Assembly (NCBI RefSeq): GCF_900111315.1
Contig: NZ_FOGU01000004.1
Coordinates: 62,001-126,000, forward strand
From: Tranquillimonas rosea
GTDB lineage: Bacteria > Pseudomonadota > Alphaproteobacteria > Rhodobacterales > Rhodobacteraceae
Length of the DNA stretch: 64,000 nt
Reading direction: 5' to 3'
The translations under genes were made by a program, and so were the position numbers. A model generated the notes under the pieces. That model saw nothing but the letters and a program-made list of their open reading frames with translations, ran no database searches and was not told the origin of the DNA. Below are positions 1 to 8,490 of this stretch, piece by piece (positions within the stretch are counted from its first letter, which is position 1; every line of letters starts with the position of its first letter).

Positions 1-405
1 AGGGTCTTCACGGCCGCAGTGAAGATTGAGCACGCGCAGCGAATGGCAGGAAGGTCCGCATCGGTGGCGCTGCGCCGAGGCGCAGCGAATGCTGGGTTTA
101 GTTTCCCCGGTCTGGCGCAGCTTTTGAACGACCGCTTCCGTGATCTTCGCAGCGGCGCAGAACCCCGGTTGCTGCAGCTGCGAGCTTCTCCATCGTCATG
201 CTGCAATTGAATTGTTCGGCCGACGAATGACCGGAAAGTCCGCGGAGCTGACCTCCGCAAGCAAGACGATGCCGCGCCTCCGACAGCCGCTTCCGGGACG
301 CTGCGCCGCCGCGACGGCAGGTGGCGGGAAGGTCCGGTACCGGCCGAGAGCGTCGATGCGCCCTTGGGCGGGAAGGGTGGGACGAAGGCTTACTGCCGGT
401 CAGTA
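1..405. other. Region without a supported gene (left edge of island)
   Basis: No open frame here looks like a real gene: the short frames on both strands overlap each other and none has a convincing ribosome binding site or recognisable product. Two copies of a GCGCAGCGAA motif lie at 34-43 and 80-89. The stretch follows the stop of the recombinase at 406 and is probably non-coding or decayed island DNA. The other end of the element is not visible. Confidence 0.4.
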
Positions 406-1968
406 CTATTCCAGAACATCGAAATCTCCTCGCGCTTGGTCGCGCTTTTCCGCAAGTCCGCCAAAACAAATCTCGTTTTCCTCTTCGGTGAACACCTGAT
501 CGGAGCTAAGCGCCTCCATGATTTCGCTGCTGCGGGATTGGGACATCTTGGCGTAGTGCTTTTCCGTGATCTGCTCGTCCGAATGACCAAGGTTCATCGA
601 CCACGCCTTGCGCTGCTCGTGCGATCGGCACATCCGGGCGCCCAGCGCTTTCAGCGTGTGTCGAACTGAATGCGGCGTGTAAGCTTTGCCAATGCGCTCG
701 GACGCTTTGGCAAAGGCGTCCTGCAGAGGTTTGCTCGACGCCAAGGGCTCTACGGGAGGAGCATCCGGATCTCGTGCTGCGACGTTTTTTCCGTCCGGAA
801 ACAGGGCGTCCCGGGGCTGGAACCCGAGGGCTTTCAGCTCTTGGACCCAGCTCAGGAAGACGCCTTGAAACTGCTCCGTCCGTGGAAACCAATTCGCACG
901 ATAGGTCTTGCCGTTCTTTGCAGGAACGTCCCGCGCATCTTGCTCGACCGATAGCCCCTCGAAGTCCACATGGTCGAAGCGGAGCGCGGAAAGGGCCGAC
1001 GCCCGGAAGCCCGAGACGAAAGCGAAAGCCACCATCGCACGATCCCTGCGCTGAATAACGGTCTTCTGGGGCATCAATTCGACCATGCACCACGCCTCGT
1101 CCATCGAGGGGTACTGTTTGTGTCGTTCCTTGGTCTGCGGGGCCGCAGCACAGCGCGGCAACACGAAGTAGTCCGGGATGCTGGAACTTAGACGGCGATA
1201 GCCTTCCTGCCCGCGGAGCCATTCGAAGAACGCCCTGAGATGCGAGACCCGGTGACGCACCGTTGAATTGCTTAGGCCGCCATGCTCCTTCGGCTGAGCC
1301 AACAAGCCAACCAGGTGATCACGATATTTACCGGCGAGTCTGGGCGTCATCTTGCTGAAGGTCATGCCGTCCAGAAACGCCTCGAAATCCCGGATACTGA
1401 CCAGATGGGCCTGGACGGTTTTCGGGCTGTACCGCCCCGCATAGGCTTGCCACTCGTGGATTGGCCGATCGTTTGTGGTGAAACATTCCGCGCCTTGAGA
1501 TCCCGCATCCTTCCCAACACCAGTCGGGGGCGTCCCTTCACTTTCGTCTATGAGCGCCAGCGGCGTGTTGGTATCGAGGCATGCCTGAACCTTGTCACAC
1601 TCCGTCACACCCAGTAACTTGTGCACGGTTGCACTGCAGTCGCAGCACGTCGCATGAGCGAGCGTGGCATTTCCTTCCCGCGGCTGGAACGAAAGGGTGC
1701 TGAGTTCCGGGAACGCAGCATTCCCGCATGCAATACACTTGAACTCGCCAAGCCGCAGATTGCGGCGGCTACGCGCAGCTCGATCAGCATGGAAACGCCG
1801 GAGCTCGGCGCCCCGAAAGAGTTGCGGCAACGACCCGTCAGAGGGCCGCAGGCCGGAGCCCACCCAGTTCGAAACCGTGTTCCGTGACACGCTGAACAGC
1901 GCCTGCACCTCGGCGACCGTATAGACCATCGCGTCGTGCGGCCGGATATTGCGGTACGATCGGCTCAT
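406..1968 (-). CDS. Tyrosine recombinase with N-terminal HTH and zinc ribbon
   Basis: A 520-residue site-specific recombinase. The C-terminal half carries the tyrosine recombinase set: Arg in FVSGFRASAL, the HSVRH box, a second His in LGHSD and the nucleophile Tyr in EKHYAKM. A SAM-like core-binding domain precedes it. The N-terminus is unusual: a helix-turn-helix at about residues 15-60 (VAEVQALFSVSRNTVSNW), then a likely zinc ribbon with CIAC at 78-81 and CCDC at 108-111. The frame is open further upstream to 2130, but I chose ATG 1968 because it overlaps the preceding HTH gene by ATGA, which implies translational coupling. It is the last gene of a five-gene minus-strand set that starts with the P4-type integrase. 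It probably moves or resolves the element; its target site is unknown. Confidence 0.8.
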   Translation of the reverse strand: MSRSYRNIRPHDAMVYTVAEVQALFSVSRNTVSNWVGSGLRPSDGSLPQLFRGAELRRFHADRAARSRRNLRLGEFKCIACGNAAFPELSTLSFQPREGNATLAHATCCDCSATVHKLLGVTECDKVQACLDTNTPLALIDESEGTPPTGVGKDAGSQGAECFTTNDRPIHEWQAYAGRYSPKTVQAHLVSIRDFEAFLDGMTFSKMTPRLAGKYRDHLVGLLAQPKEHGGLSNSTVRHRVSHLRAFFEWLRGQEGYRRLSSSIPDYFVLPRCAAAPQTKERHKQYPSMDEAWCMVELMPQKTVIQRRDRAMVAFAFVSGFRASALSALRFDHVDFEGLSVEQDARDVPAKNGKTYRANWFPRTEQFQGVFLSWVQELKALGFQPRDALFPDGKNVAARDPDAPPVEPLASSKPLQDAFAKASERIGKAYTPHSVRHTLKALGARMCRSHEQRKAWSMNLGHSDEQITEKHYAKMSQSRSSEIMEALSSDQVFTEEENEICFGGLAEKRDQARGDFDVLE

Positions 1969-2366
1969 TGCTGCCCCCGTCCCTTGGAGGGCGTCCCGCT
2001 GCGCGGACGAACCGTTTTCGCTGTCGGCCGCGAAGCCTCGTGGGCGCACAAGTCGGACATGCGCCAACGCGTGACGCCCTCCGACAGCTTGACCGGCTTC
2101 GGCAGCGTTCCCTGTGCGGCCCAGCGCCAAACGGTCTGACGAGCCACGCCATAGCGCTCAGCAACCGCTGAATCCCGCAAATAGCTTTCGTTCTTGTGCT
2201 CCTTCCCAGTAGGCGACGTACTGGTCTTCCCTCGGGCCTTGCGACTGGGCTTGGCTGCCCCTGGCGTACATTTATGGTAGCCGGACCTGGGCGCGGTTTG
2301 CTCCGACAGTCCAGCGGCGGCAAACAGGTCAGGTCCTTCGCAGGGTTTGCGCTTCTTCTTCGTCAT
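1965..2366 (-). CDS. Small HTH DNA-binding protein (AlpA/excisionase-like)
   Basis: A 133-residue basic protein. Residues about 65-105 form a winged-helix/AlpA-type motif (VAERYGVARQTVWRWAAQG, then LPKPVKLSEGVTRWR), the fold of phage excisionases and AlpA-type activators. Both ends are rich in Lys, Arg and Pro and look disordered. The stop overlaps the start of the downstream recombinase (ATGA), so the two are probably made together. Inference: a recombination directionality factor or local regulator for the neighbouring recombinase. Function is not proven by sequence. Confidence 0.7.
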   Translation of the reverse strand: MTKKKRKPCEGPDLFAAAGLSEQTAPRSGYHKCTPGAAKPSRKARGKTSTSPTGKEHKNESYLRDSAVAERYGVARQTVWRWAAQGTLPKPVKLSEGVTRWRMSDLCAHEASRPTAKTVRPRSGTPSKGRGQQ

Positions 2367-2375
2367 CGCCGCGCC

Positions 2376-2585
2376 TTACGCCTGTTCGGACGGGTCGACG
2401 CGGTTCGCCGCAACCCATTCGTTCAGGTCGGAGCCGCGATAGACGATCTTCCGACCCAGCCGGTAGAAGGCGGGGCCTTTCATCCGGTGACGCCACTGCG
2501 CGAGTTTCTCGCGATCGCCGATGATCTCCAGTTCGGGATCGCCCAGCAGGTAATTCCGGTCGTTTTCGAAGAGTTGGGGCAACAT
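2376..2585 (-). CDS. Small HTH protein, AlpA/excisionase-like
   Basis: A 69-residue protein with the HTH_17/excisionase pattern: a first helix pair, then PAFYRLGRKIVYRGSDLNEW, where the YRLGRKIVY wing and DLNEW helix are typical of AlpA-type proteins. It lies 9 bp upstream of the second HTH gene and 39 bp downstream of the unknown gene, on the same strand. Likely role by analogy: excision control or activation of island genes. The presence of two such factors between two integrases is unusual. Confidence 0.65.
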   Translation of the reverse strand: MLPQLFENDRNYLLGDPELEIIGDREKLAQWRHRMKGPAFYRLGRKIVYRGSDLNEWVAANRVDPSEQA

Positions 2586-2624
2586 CGAGTTCCTTCTGCT
2601 GCGTTTCGATGCAGCAGGAGATGC

Positions 2625-3317
2625 TCAATCCTCCACGCGGTACGGCAGTCCCCGATCTCGAAACCGGGGACCCCAAATACCTGATTTGTATACGAAAGAT
2701 ATTTGCTCCGCCTGCGGAACATAGGGCTCGGACGCCCCTTTCGGACAGGAAGTGGACAGCACGCGGCGAATCTGTTCGGCGAGAAAGAGCACCTCCTCCG
2801 GTGGAGACGCCTGTTCGTCACAGAGGTCGATCGCCATTCCTAGATGGACGATGCCGCGGTACGCGCCCCAGCTGCGGCGCACCGTGTCCTTGTCCCGGCC
2901 ACCTTGTATCCCGTGTTCCTTGGCAGCCTGCGTCAGTTGGTAGAGGATGCCAGAAGGCGTCTGAACGCCCTCTCGCTTTTCCTCCTTGATCGACAGATAG
3001 ACCAGCTTCCCGGCATGCTCCGCGATGGTCAAGCGTCGTTCGTTTCGGTCCTCATAGACCCGCGACACGCGAAGAAATTCACAGATGGCGTCCTCGCGTT
3101 CTGCCGCCGTCCGAGCCGCCCAGGTCAAAAGTGCCTGGTTGTCCGGCTCATCGGTCCAGCAATCGCTTTGCGACAGGACGCGCAACCTTTCTGCGCTCAC
3201 CACCTGCTTGACCTGACGCAGAGCGGCAATCCGGGCTTCGTGGTCTTCCGCGCTTAGTGCTATTCGGAACAGCTCAAGGTAGGAGCTTTCCGGTTCGTTG
3301 ATCGAGACCGTGTGCAC
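2625..3317 (-). CDS. Hypothetical island protein
   Basis: A 230-residue, charged, soluble protein that I do not recognise. It is largely helical by composition, with a Glu/Arg-rich middle and no signal peptide or membrane segment. The frame is open upstream to 3449 inside the integrase gene, but GTG at 3317 is the better start: it overlaps the integrase stop by one base (TAGTG) and has GGAGG about 10 nt upstream. The tight coupling places it in the integrase operon. It could be an accessory or replication/maintenance protein of the element; nothing in the sequence decides this. Confidence 0.6.
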   Translation of the reverse strand: MHTVSINEPESSYLELFRIALSAEDHEARIAALRQVKQVVSAERLRVLSQSDCWTDEPDNQALLTWAARTAAEREDAICEFLRVSRVYEDRNERRLTIAEHAGKLVYLSIKEEKREGVQTPSGILYQLTQAAKEHGIQGGRDKDTVRRSWGAYRGIVHLGMAIDLCDEQASPPEEVLFLAEQIRRVLSTSCPKGASEPYVPQAEQISFVYKSGIWGPRFRDRGLPYRVED

Positions 3318-4504
3318 TATCCATGCGCCTCCAAGCGACCAGATGCGACGTATCGAGACCAGTCGCGCATCAATGCGCGCCGCTTGTCCAGCAAGTCGGA
3401 TCGGGCGTAGGCGCGTTCGACATCGCTTCCAACTGTGTGGGCCAGGCACTTCTCGGCAACTTCCCGCGGAACATTGGCAACCTCTGCCGCCCAGTCTCGG
3501 AAGGTCGACCGGAAGCCGTGAACGGTCACATCATCAGCACCCATGCGGCGCAGCAACGTCAGCATCGCCATGTTCGACATGGGGCGATGCCGCTTCTGCC
3601 CTTCGAACACGTAGTCCGAGCGCATGGCCCGGAGGGGCTCGATGATCGAGAGCATCTCGTCCGTCAGAGGCACGCGGTGCTCCTCGCCGGTTTTCATGCG
3701 ATCGGCGGGACAAACCCACAACCGGTTCGCGGAATCGATCTCTGCCCAGCGCATCCCAAGGACTTCGCCGGTTCGAGCCGCTGTCAGGCAGATGAACATC
3801 AGGGCCTTGGCTGCCATCGCCTTGCGCTCTCGGAGACCAGCGTAGAAGTCGGGCATGTCCTGCCACCGCATCGCGCTGTGATGCTTCGGCTTCGCCTTGA
3901 CCCTCGGCAGGGCCTGCGACTCCTTGATGGCTGTGACCGGGTTCTCCCCGGTGCGGAACCCCCTGGAACGCGCAACGTCCAGGACCACCTTGATCCGTTG
4001 TGCCAGTCGTGTCGCGGTCTCGTGCTTCTCGGTCCAGATCGGCGCGAGACACATCATCACCTCGGGCTGGCCGATACTGTCGATCGGCATGCGCCCGATC
4101 TTGGGGAAGGCATAGTCGCGCAAGGTATTGATCCATTGCACGCCATGCTTGGCGTTCTTCCAGGTGGGCATGCGCTCGATGTGGACCTGCTGCGCGACTT
4201 CCTCGAACGTCGGCGCTTCCTTCCGGGTGTTGAAGCGCGGGTTCAGCCCCTGCTTCGCCATCCGTCGATATTCCAGCGCGCGCTCTCGCGCCTGGTTCAA
4301 AGGCACCAGCTCGGCACTGCCCAGACCGAAATCGGTCCGAAGCGGCCCACCCTTCCTGTTTTTCTGCCCCGTCACGACAACCCGCACGATCCACCGCCGC
4401 GCCCCGGAAGGATCGACAACCAGGTAGAGCCCGTTGCCGTCGCCATGACGCCCGGAGCCGAGATTCTCAACCAGCTTCTTCGTGAGTTTGCCTGACAGAG
4501 CCAT
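3317..4504 (-). CDS. P4-type tyrosine integrase
   Basis: A 395-residue-class integrase with the N-terminal DUF4102/Arm-binding domain (DGNGLYLVVDPSGARRWIVR), a SAM-like domain in the middle and a C-terminal catalytic domain. Catalytic residues are visible: Arg in TAARTGEVLG, the HGFR box, His in LAHTVG and the nucleophile Tyr in VERAYARSD. ATG 4504 starts the conserved sequence MALSGKLTKK; an in-frame ATG at 4534 is less likely. Its start is about 150 bp from the 3' end of the tRNA-Ser gene and it reads away from it, the classical arrangement for an integrase using a tRNA 3' end as attachment site. It therefore marks the boundary of an integrated element extending leftward beyond the window. 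Confidence 0.9.
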   Translation of the reverse strand: MALSGKLTKKLVENLGSGRHGDGNGLYLVVDPSGARRWIVRVVVTGQKNRKGGPLRTDFGLGSAELVPLNQARERALEYRRMAKQGLNPRFNTRKEAPTFEEVAQQVHIERMPTWKNAKHGVQWINTLRDYAFPKIGRMPIDSIGQPEVMMCLAPIWTEKHETATRLAQRIKVVLDVARSRGFRTGENPVTAIKESQALPRVKAKPKHHSAMRWQDMPDFYAGLRERKAMAAKALMFICLTAARTGEVLGMRWAEIDSANRLWVCPADRMKTGEEHRVPLTDEMLSIIEPLRAMRSDYVFEGQKRHRPMSNMAMLTLLRRMGADDVTVHGFRSTFRDWAAEVANVPREVAEKCLAHTVGSDVERAYARSDLLDKRRALMRDWSRYVASGRLEAHG

Positions 4505-4657
4505 GCGGCTCTCGTACCACGATCCATACCACACAGCGAGCGCAAATTGGCGCGATTGAGGAGAACTGAAACCACAATCCGCGGCCGCGAACCATCAATA
4601 AAACATGGCCGTAGGGCCACTTGAAGGTAGCATGACAACTTGGTTGAAATTGTGAAG

Positions 4658-4747
4658 TGGCGGAGAGAGAGGGATTCGAACCCTCGAGACGGTTTCCCGC
4701 CTACACACTTTCCAGGCGTGCGCCTTCGACCACTCGGCCACCTCTCC
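4658..4747 (-). tRNA. tRNA-Ser (GGA)
   Basis: A 90-nt class II tRNA on the minus strand with encoded CCA. The acceptor stem is GGAGAGG paired with TCTCTCC, discriminator G; the D arm has GGCCGAGTGG; the anticodon loop CTGGAAA gives anticodon GGA; a long variable arm follows and the T loop is TTCGAAT. The downstream P4-type integrase makes the 3' half of this gene the likely attachment site (attR side). Confidence 0.95.
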
Positions 4748-4791
4748 GTGCAGGGCGGTATGTGCCAAGAAGTGCCGGGCGTTGCAAGGGG

Positions 4792-5313
4792 TCAGCGGCG
4801 CAGTCTGAGCCGTTCGAGGCGGAGAAACATGATCTTGGACTGGAGCGAGGAGTATTCCGCCCGAAGCGCGCCGCGGATCGGGTTGTCGGAGGGCAGCTCG
4901 GCAAGCTGGGCGCGGATCGCGCGCTGGCGGTCCTCGGCGTCGTCGATATCGTCCAGCACCGCGCGGTAGCGCAGGCCCTGCCGGTTCGCTGCGCGCAGGC
5001 GGGCATACTGGGCCGGCGGGCAGACATTGTTCAGAACCACGCCCCGGCGCCCCTCGTCATAGGCGTTGTCGATCGTGCAGTAGAGCGGCAGCCCCTCCGC
5101 CCGGCCGGCGAGCCAGGCCTCGCGGTCCGGCGATACGCCGACCTCGGCACAGGCCTTGGCGTGGCGCAGGATGAAGTCGCGCTCGCGGCCGTCGACCCCG
5201 TCCTCGTAGCCGATCCCGCGCCAGTCGCCCCGCAGGCATTCCTCCTCGCTCAACGAGGCGCAGCTGGTCAGAAGCAGCAGCGGGATCAGCGACAGGACGG
5301 CGAGTCGGGGCAT
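4792..5313 (-). CDS. DUF2799-like outer lipoprotein
   Basis: A 173-residue protein with a type II signal peptide: a hydrophobic leader ([12 protein letters not shown]) and lipobox LTSC with the acceptor Cys at residue 18. The mature part starts [20 protein letters not shown], the pattern of DUF2799 proteins (Cys..GDWxxIGxxDG). The C-terminal part is a charged helix. It lies 41 bp downstream of the AlaX-type gene on the same strand and may be the last gene of that transcript. Function of the family is unknown; location is an envelope membrane. Confidence 0.75.
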   Translation of the reverse strand: MPRLAVLSLIPLLLLTSCASLSEEECLRGDWRGIGYEDGVDGRERDFILRHAKACAEVGVSPDREAWLAGRAEGLPLYCTIDNAYDEGRRGVVLNNVCPPAQYARLRAANRQGLRYRAVLDDIDDAEDRQRAIRAQLAELPSDNPIRGALRAEYSSLQSKIMFLRLERLRLRR

Positions 5314-5354
5314 CTGGGTCTCCTTCGCCAGCCAGCCTAGCGCGGGTGTGCGCC

Positions 5355-6074
5355 TCAGGCGAGGTGCAGCGTGACGCGCCGGTTTCGGGCGCCCTTCTTC
5401 TCGATCTTGCCGACGCGCACCGCGCCGATCTCGCCCGTGCGGGCGACATGGGTGCCACCGCAGGGCTGCAAGTCGACCCGGTCGGCGCCGTCCCCGATGG
5501 CGATCAGGCGCACCTGCCCTGCCCCTCTGGGCGGCGCCACGGACATCGTCTTGACGAGGCCGGGATTGGCGTCGAGCTCGTCCTCGGTGATCCAGTCCTG
5601 CCGCACCGGCAGGTCACGTGCGATCAGGTCGTTCAGCGCCTGTTCCAGCGCGGCCTTGTCCTCGGGCGCCTCGGGCATGTCGAAATCCAGCCGCCCCTTC
5701 TCGGCCCCGATGGCACCGCCGCTCACCGGCAGCGGCACGACCACGGACAGAAGGTGCAGCGCCGTGTGCACCCGCATGTGGCCCAGCCGCCGGGGCCAGT
5801 CGAGGTGCTGGACGATCGGCGTTCCGGGCTGCGGCAGGCCGGTGGGCTCGGCCGGGACCAGGATCACGCCGCCGTTCTCGGACTTGACGGTGGTGGCGAT
5901 CTCGACCGATCCGCCGGCCCAGTCCAGCCGCCCGCTGTCGCCCGGCTGACCGCCGCCGGTGGGATAGAACAGCGAGGCCTCGGGTACGATGCCGCCCTCG
6001 TCCGTCACCGCGGTGACGATGCTCTCGGCCTCGCGGGCATAGGGGGCGTCGCGGAACAGCAGGCGCGTGGTCAT
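5355..6074 (-). CDS. AlaX-type alanyl-tRNA editing protein
   Basis: A 239-residue free-standing trans-editing protein related to the editing domain of alanyl-tRNA synthetase. It hydrolyses mischarged Ser-tRNA(Ala) or Gly-tRNA(Ala) in the cytosol (family knowledge). The zinc-binding residues are present: HTALH near residue 100 and CGGTH near residue 205 (CxxxH). The FYPTGGGQPGD motif near residue 37 is diagnostic. The start ATG overlaps the mscS stop (ATGA), so it is co-translated with the upstream channel gene. A longer open frame in the same phase runs upstream through mscS but is only a shadow. Confidence 0.9.
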   Translation of the reverse strand: MTTRLLFRDAPYAREAESIVTAVTDEGGIVPEASLFYPTGGGQPGDSGRLDWAGGSVEIATTVKSENGGVILVPAEPTGLPQPGTPIVQHLDWPRRLGHMRVHTALHLLSVVVPLPVSGGAIGAEKGRLDFDMPEAPEDKAALEQALNDLIARDLPVRQDWITEDELDANPGLVKTMSVAPPRGAGQVRLIAIGDGADRVDLQPCGGTHVARTGEIGAVRVGKIEKKGARNRRVTLHLA

Positions 6075-8485
6075 ACGTCCTCTCCCTGCGCATGGTCGAT
6101 CGCCTCGGCGTCCCGCGTGGCCGGCTGCGGCCGTTCGGGGCGTTCGTCGGGCTCGGGCGCGCCGTCGGGCACCTTGGGCTGCTGTAGCGTCTCGGGATTG
6201 CGCAGCCACACGTCGCGCTGCGGCAGCGGGATCTCGATCCCCTCCTCGCGGAAGCGCTCGCGGATTTGGTGGTTCAGCTCGGATTGCACGACGAGGATGT
6301 AATTCACGTCCCGCAGCATGCAGTAGCAGGTGAATTCCAGCGCGTGCTCGCCGTAGTTCAGGAAGTAGGCCGCCGGCGGCGGGTCGATGGCGACGAGCGG
6401 GTGGGCTTCGCAGACCTCCATCAGTATACGCTCGACATGACGCGTGTCCGAGTTGTAGGCGACGCCGATCTTCAGCGTCACCCGGCCGACCAGGTTGCCG
6501 CGGGTCCAGTTGGTGACGGTGCCCGAGACGAAATCGGCGTTGGGCACGATCACGTCCGTGCGATCGAAGGTCTCGATCCGTGTCGAGCGGACGGAGATGT
6601 CCTTGACGATGCCCATGCGGCCGCCGACCTCGATCCAGTCGCCCTCGGAAATCGGACGCTCGATCAGCAGGATGATGCCCGAGACGAAGTTCGACACGAT
6701 GGTCTGCAGGCCGAAACCGATCCCGACCGACAGCGCACCGGCGACGATGGCAAGGCTGCTGAGATCGATGCCCGCGCTCGTCACTGCCAGGACAACGGCC
6801 AGGAAGATGCCGATATAGCCCAGGCCGGACACGATGGCGTTGCGGCCGCCGGCATCCATCTTGGTGCGCGGCAGTACCGTCGAGCGCATCGTGCCCTGCA
6901 ACAGCCGCGTCATGATCAGGCCGATCGCGAAGACGACGAAGAAGACGAGGAAATCCGTCGGCGACACCCGCGTGTCGCCGATCGAGAAGCCGCTGCGGAA
7001 CTGCGCCCAGACCTCGAGGATGTCGGTCTTGCGCGCGCCCCAGATCAGCGCGAAGACCGGGATCGCGGCCAGCGTCAGAGCGAGGTTCAGAAGCACCGGG
7101 ATCAGCGCCTGGTCCGCCTCTTCGGTCGAGGCACGGCGGATCAGGGCATAGGTGTCGCGCACGAGCGGCGACAGGACGGCGAGGAAGCCGATCAGCGCCA
7201 GCGAAAGCATCGAGGGATAGATGATGTACTGCGCCAGGTTGATATAGCCGATCGCGGCCATCAGCGGCGCGAAGACACCCACCACCTGCACCACCCGTCC
7301 GAGCAGCGCGGTGACCTGCGCCCGGACGCTGATGCTGTCCTCCTCCTCGGACCGTCGATAGGCCGCGTCGGTCAGCAGGATCTGCCCAAGACGCTGGAAC
7401 ACCAGGCCCGAGACCAGGATCAGCGGCAGGCTCAGCACCGCCTCCTCGCCCGCTGCGAAGGCCGAGAGATCGCCGATCTCGGTCACCAGCAGGTTCAGCC
7501 CCAGGATCACGCCAAGCCCGGCGGACAGGACGCGCCCCTGGTACTGCATCGTGCCGGGCGCGTTCAGCGGCGTGTCGGCGTCCGGCTCGCGCGGGAAGAC
7601 GTGGCTGCCCAGCCAGCGCGCCGCGAACACCGTCAGCACGATCTCGGGCAGCGTCCCCAGCAGCGCATTGCCCTGCTGCCCCACCAGCGACAGGCGCTGG
7701 ATCGCCGCGACGAGCAGCTGGATTCCCGCATAGGGCAGCAGGATCTGCCCCAGCGAGATGACGAACCACAACACGTCGCGGCTCTGCCCCGAGATCCGGC
7801 GCCAGAGATAGTCCGTCAGCTGTTCGGTCCGGTAGCGGCCCCGCACCAGCAGGAACAGCGAGATGACGAAGTAGACCAGCGCGATCGGCAGGTCGCGCCG
7901 GGCGAACTCGTCGCCGCCAAGCTGCTCCCACCCCGCGATGCTTTCCTTGGCGATGCTCCGGCCGGTCTCGGCCGTGGCCCCGACCGCGTCGACCCAGAGG
8001 ACCGGGTTCAGCGGGCTGGGCCCGAGCTCCATCAGTTGCTCGGCCTGCCGCGCGCGCAGCAGCGCGTCGATCTCGCCGATCAGCGAATCCGCCCGGCTAT
8101 AGGCGGCCTCGGCACGCCGTCGCGGGGCGAGAAGCGTCTCGAGCTGTTCGTTGAGCGTCTCGCGCTGTTCGGCGGTCGCCTCCGGTTCGGTTTCGTCCTC
8201 GCCCGGTGGCGGCCCCAGTGCGTTCAGCTGGTTGCGGACCGAGTCGACCCGCGTCTGGTTGATGGACTGCGCCGTCAGCAACTCGTCCCGCCACGACACG
8301 AGCCGGTCGCGCAGCTGCGTCAACGCGTCATTCGTCGCCTGCCCGCGCTGGAGCATCTGCTCGGCATTGCTGGCGACGGTGTCGAACTGCGAATAATCGG
8401 GCGGCCGCACCGGTTGCGCCGCCGCGCTCAGCGCCAGCGCGAGCACCAGGGCCAGCGCCCCGAACAGGGACGTCAGCCGCACCAT
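6071..8485 (-). CDS. Large MscS-family mechanosensitive channel with DUF3772
   Basis: An 804-residue inner-membrane channel. Residues 1-23 are a signal peptide (ending AAAQP); the periplasmic N-terminal part has a coiled coil and the DUF3772 domain (residues about 60-190); several membrane segments follow; the MscS domain lies at about 540-740 with GLQTIVSNFVSGIILLIERP and the beta domain IEVGGRMGIVKDISVRSTRI. The C-terminal tail is acidic and Pro-rich. Such MscK/YbiO-type channels release solutes on hypo-osmotic shock. It sits 5 bp after cysK and overlaps alaX by ATGA. Confidence 0.9.
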   Translation of the reverse strand: MVRLTSLFGALALVLALALSAAAQPVRPPDYSQFDTVASNAEQMLQRGQATNDALTQLRDRLVSWRDELLTAQSINQTRVDSVRNQLNALGPPPGEDETEPEATAEQRETLNEQLETLLAPRRRAEAAYSRADSLIGEIDALLRARQAEQLMELGPSPLNPVLWVDAVGATAETGRSIAKESIAGWEQLGGDEFARRDLPIALVYFVISLFLLVRGRYRTEQLTDYLWRRISGQSRDVLWFVISLGQILLPYAGIQLLVAAIQRLSLVGQQGNALLGTLPEIVLTVFAARWLGSHVFPREPDADTPLNAPGTMQYQGRVLSAGLGVILGLNLLVTEIGDLSAFAAGEEAVLSLPLILVSGLVFQRLGQILLTDAAYRRSEEEDSISVRAQVTALLGRVVQVVGVFAPLMAAIGYINLAQYIIYPSMLSLALIGFLAVLSPLVRDTYALIRRASTEEADQALIPVLLNLALTLAAIPVFALIWGARKTDILEVWAQFRSGFSIGDTRVSPTDFLVFFVVFAIGLIMTRLLQGTMRSTVLPRTKMDAGGRNAIVSGLGYIGIFLAVVLAVTSAGIDLSSLAIVAGALSVGIGFGLQTIVSNFVSGIILLIERPISEGDWIEVGGRMGIVKDISVRSTRIETFDRTDVIVPNADFVSGTVTNWTRGNLVGRVTLKIGVAYNSDTRHVERILMEVCEAHPLVAIDPPPAAYFLNYGEHALEFTCYCMLRDVNYILVVQSELNHQIRERFREEGIEIPLPQRDVWLRNPETLQQPKVPDGAPEPDERPERPQPATRDAEAIDHAQGEDV

Positions 8486-8490
8486 GACGG

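Noticed and set aside
5355-7931. 858-codon minus-strand frame joining alaX to upstream DNA
   Set aside because: The part above 6074 is out of frame with mscS and has shadow composition; only the alaX portion is real.
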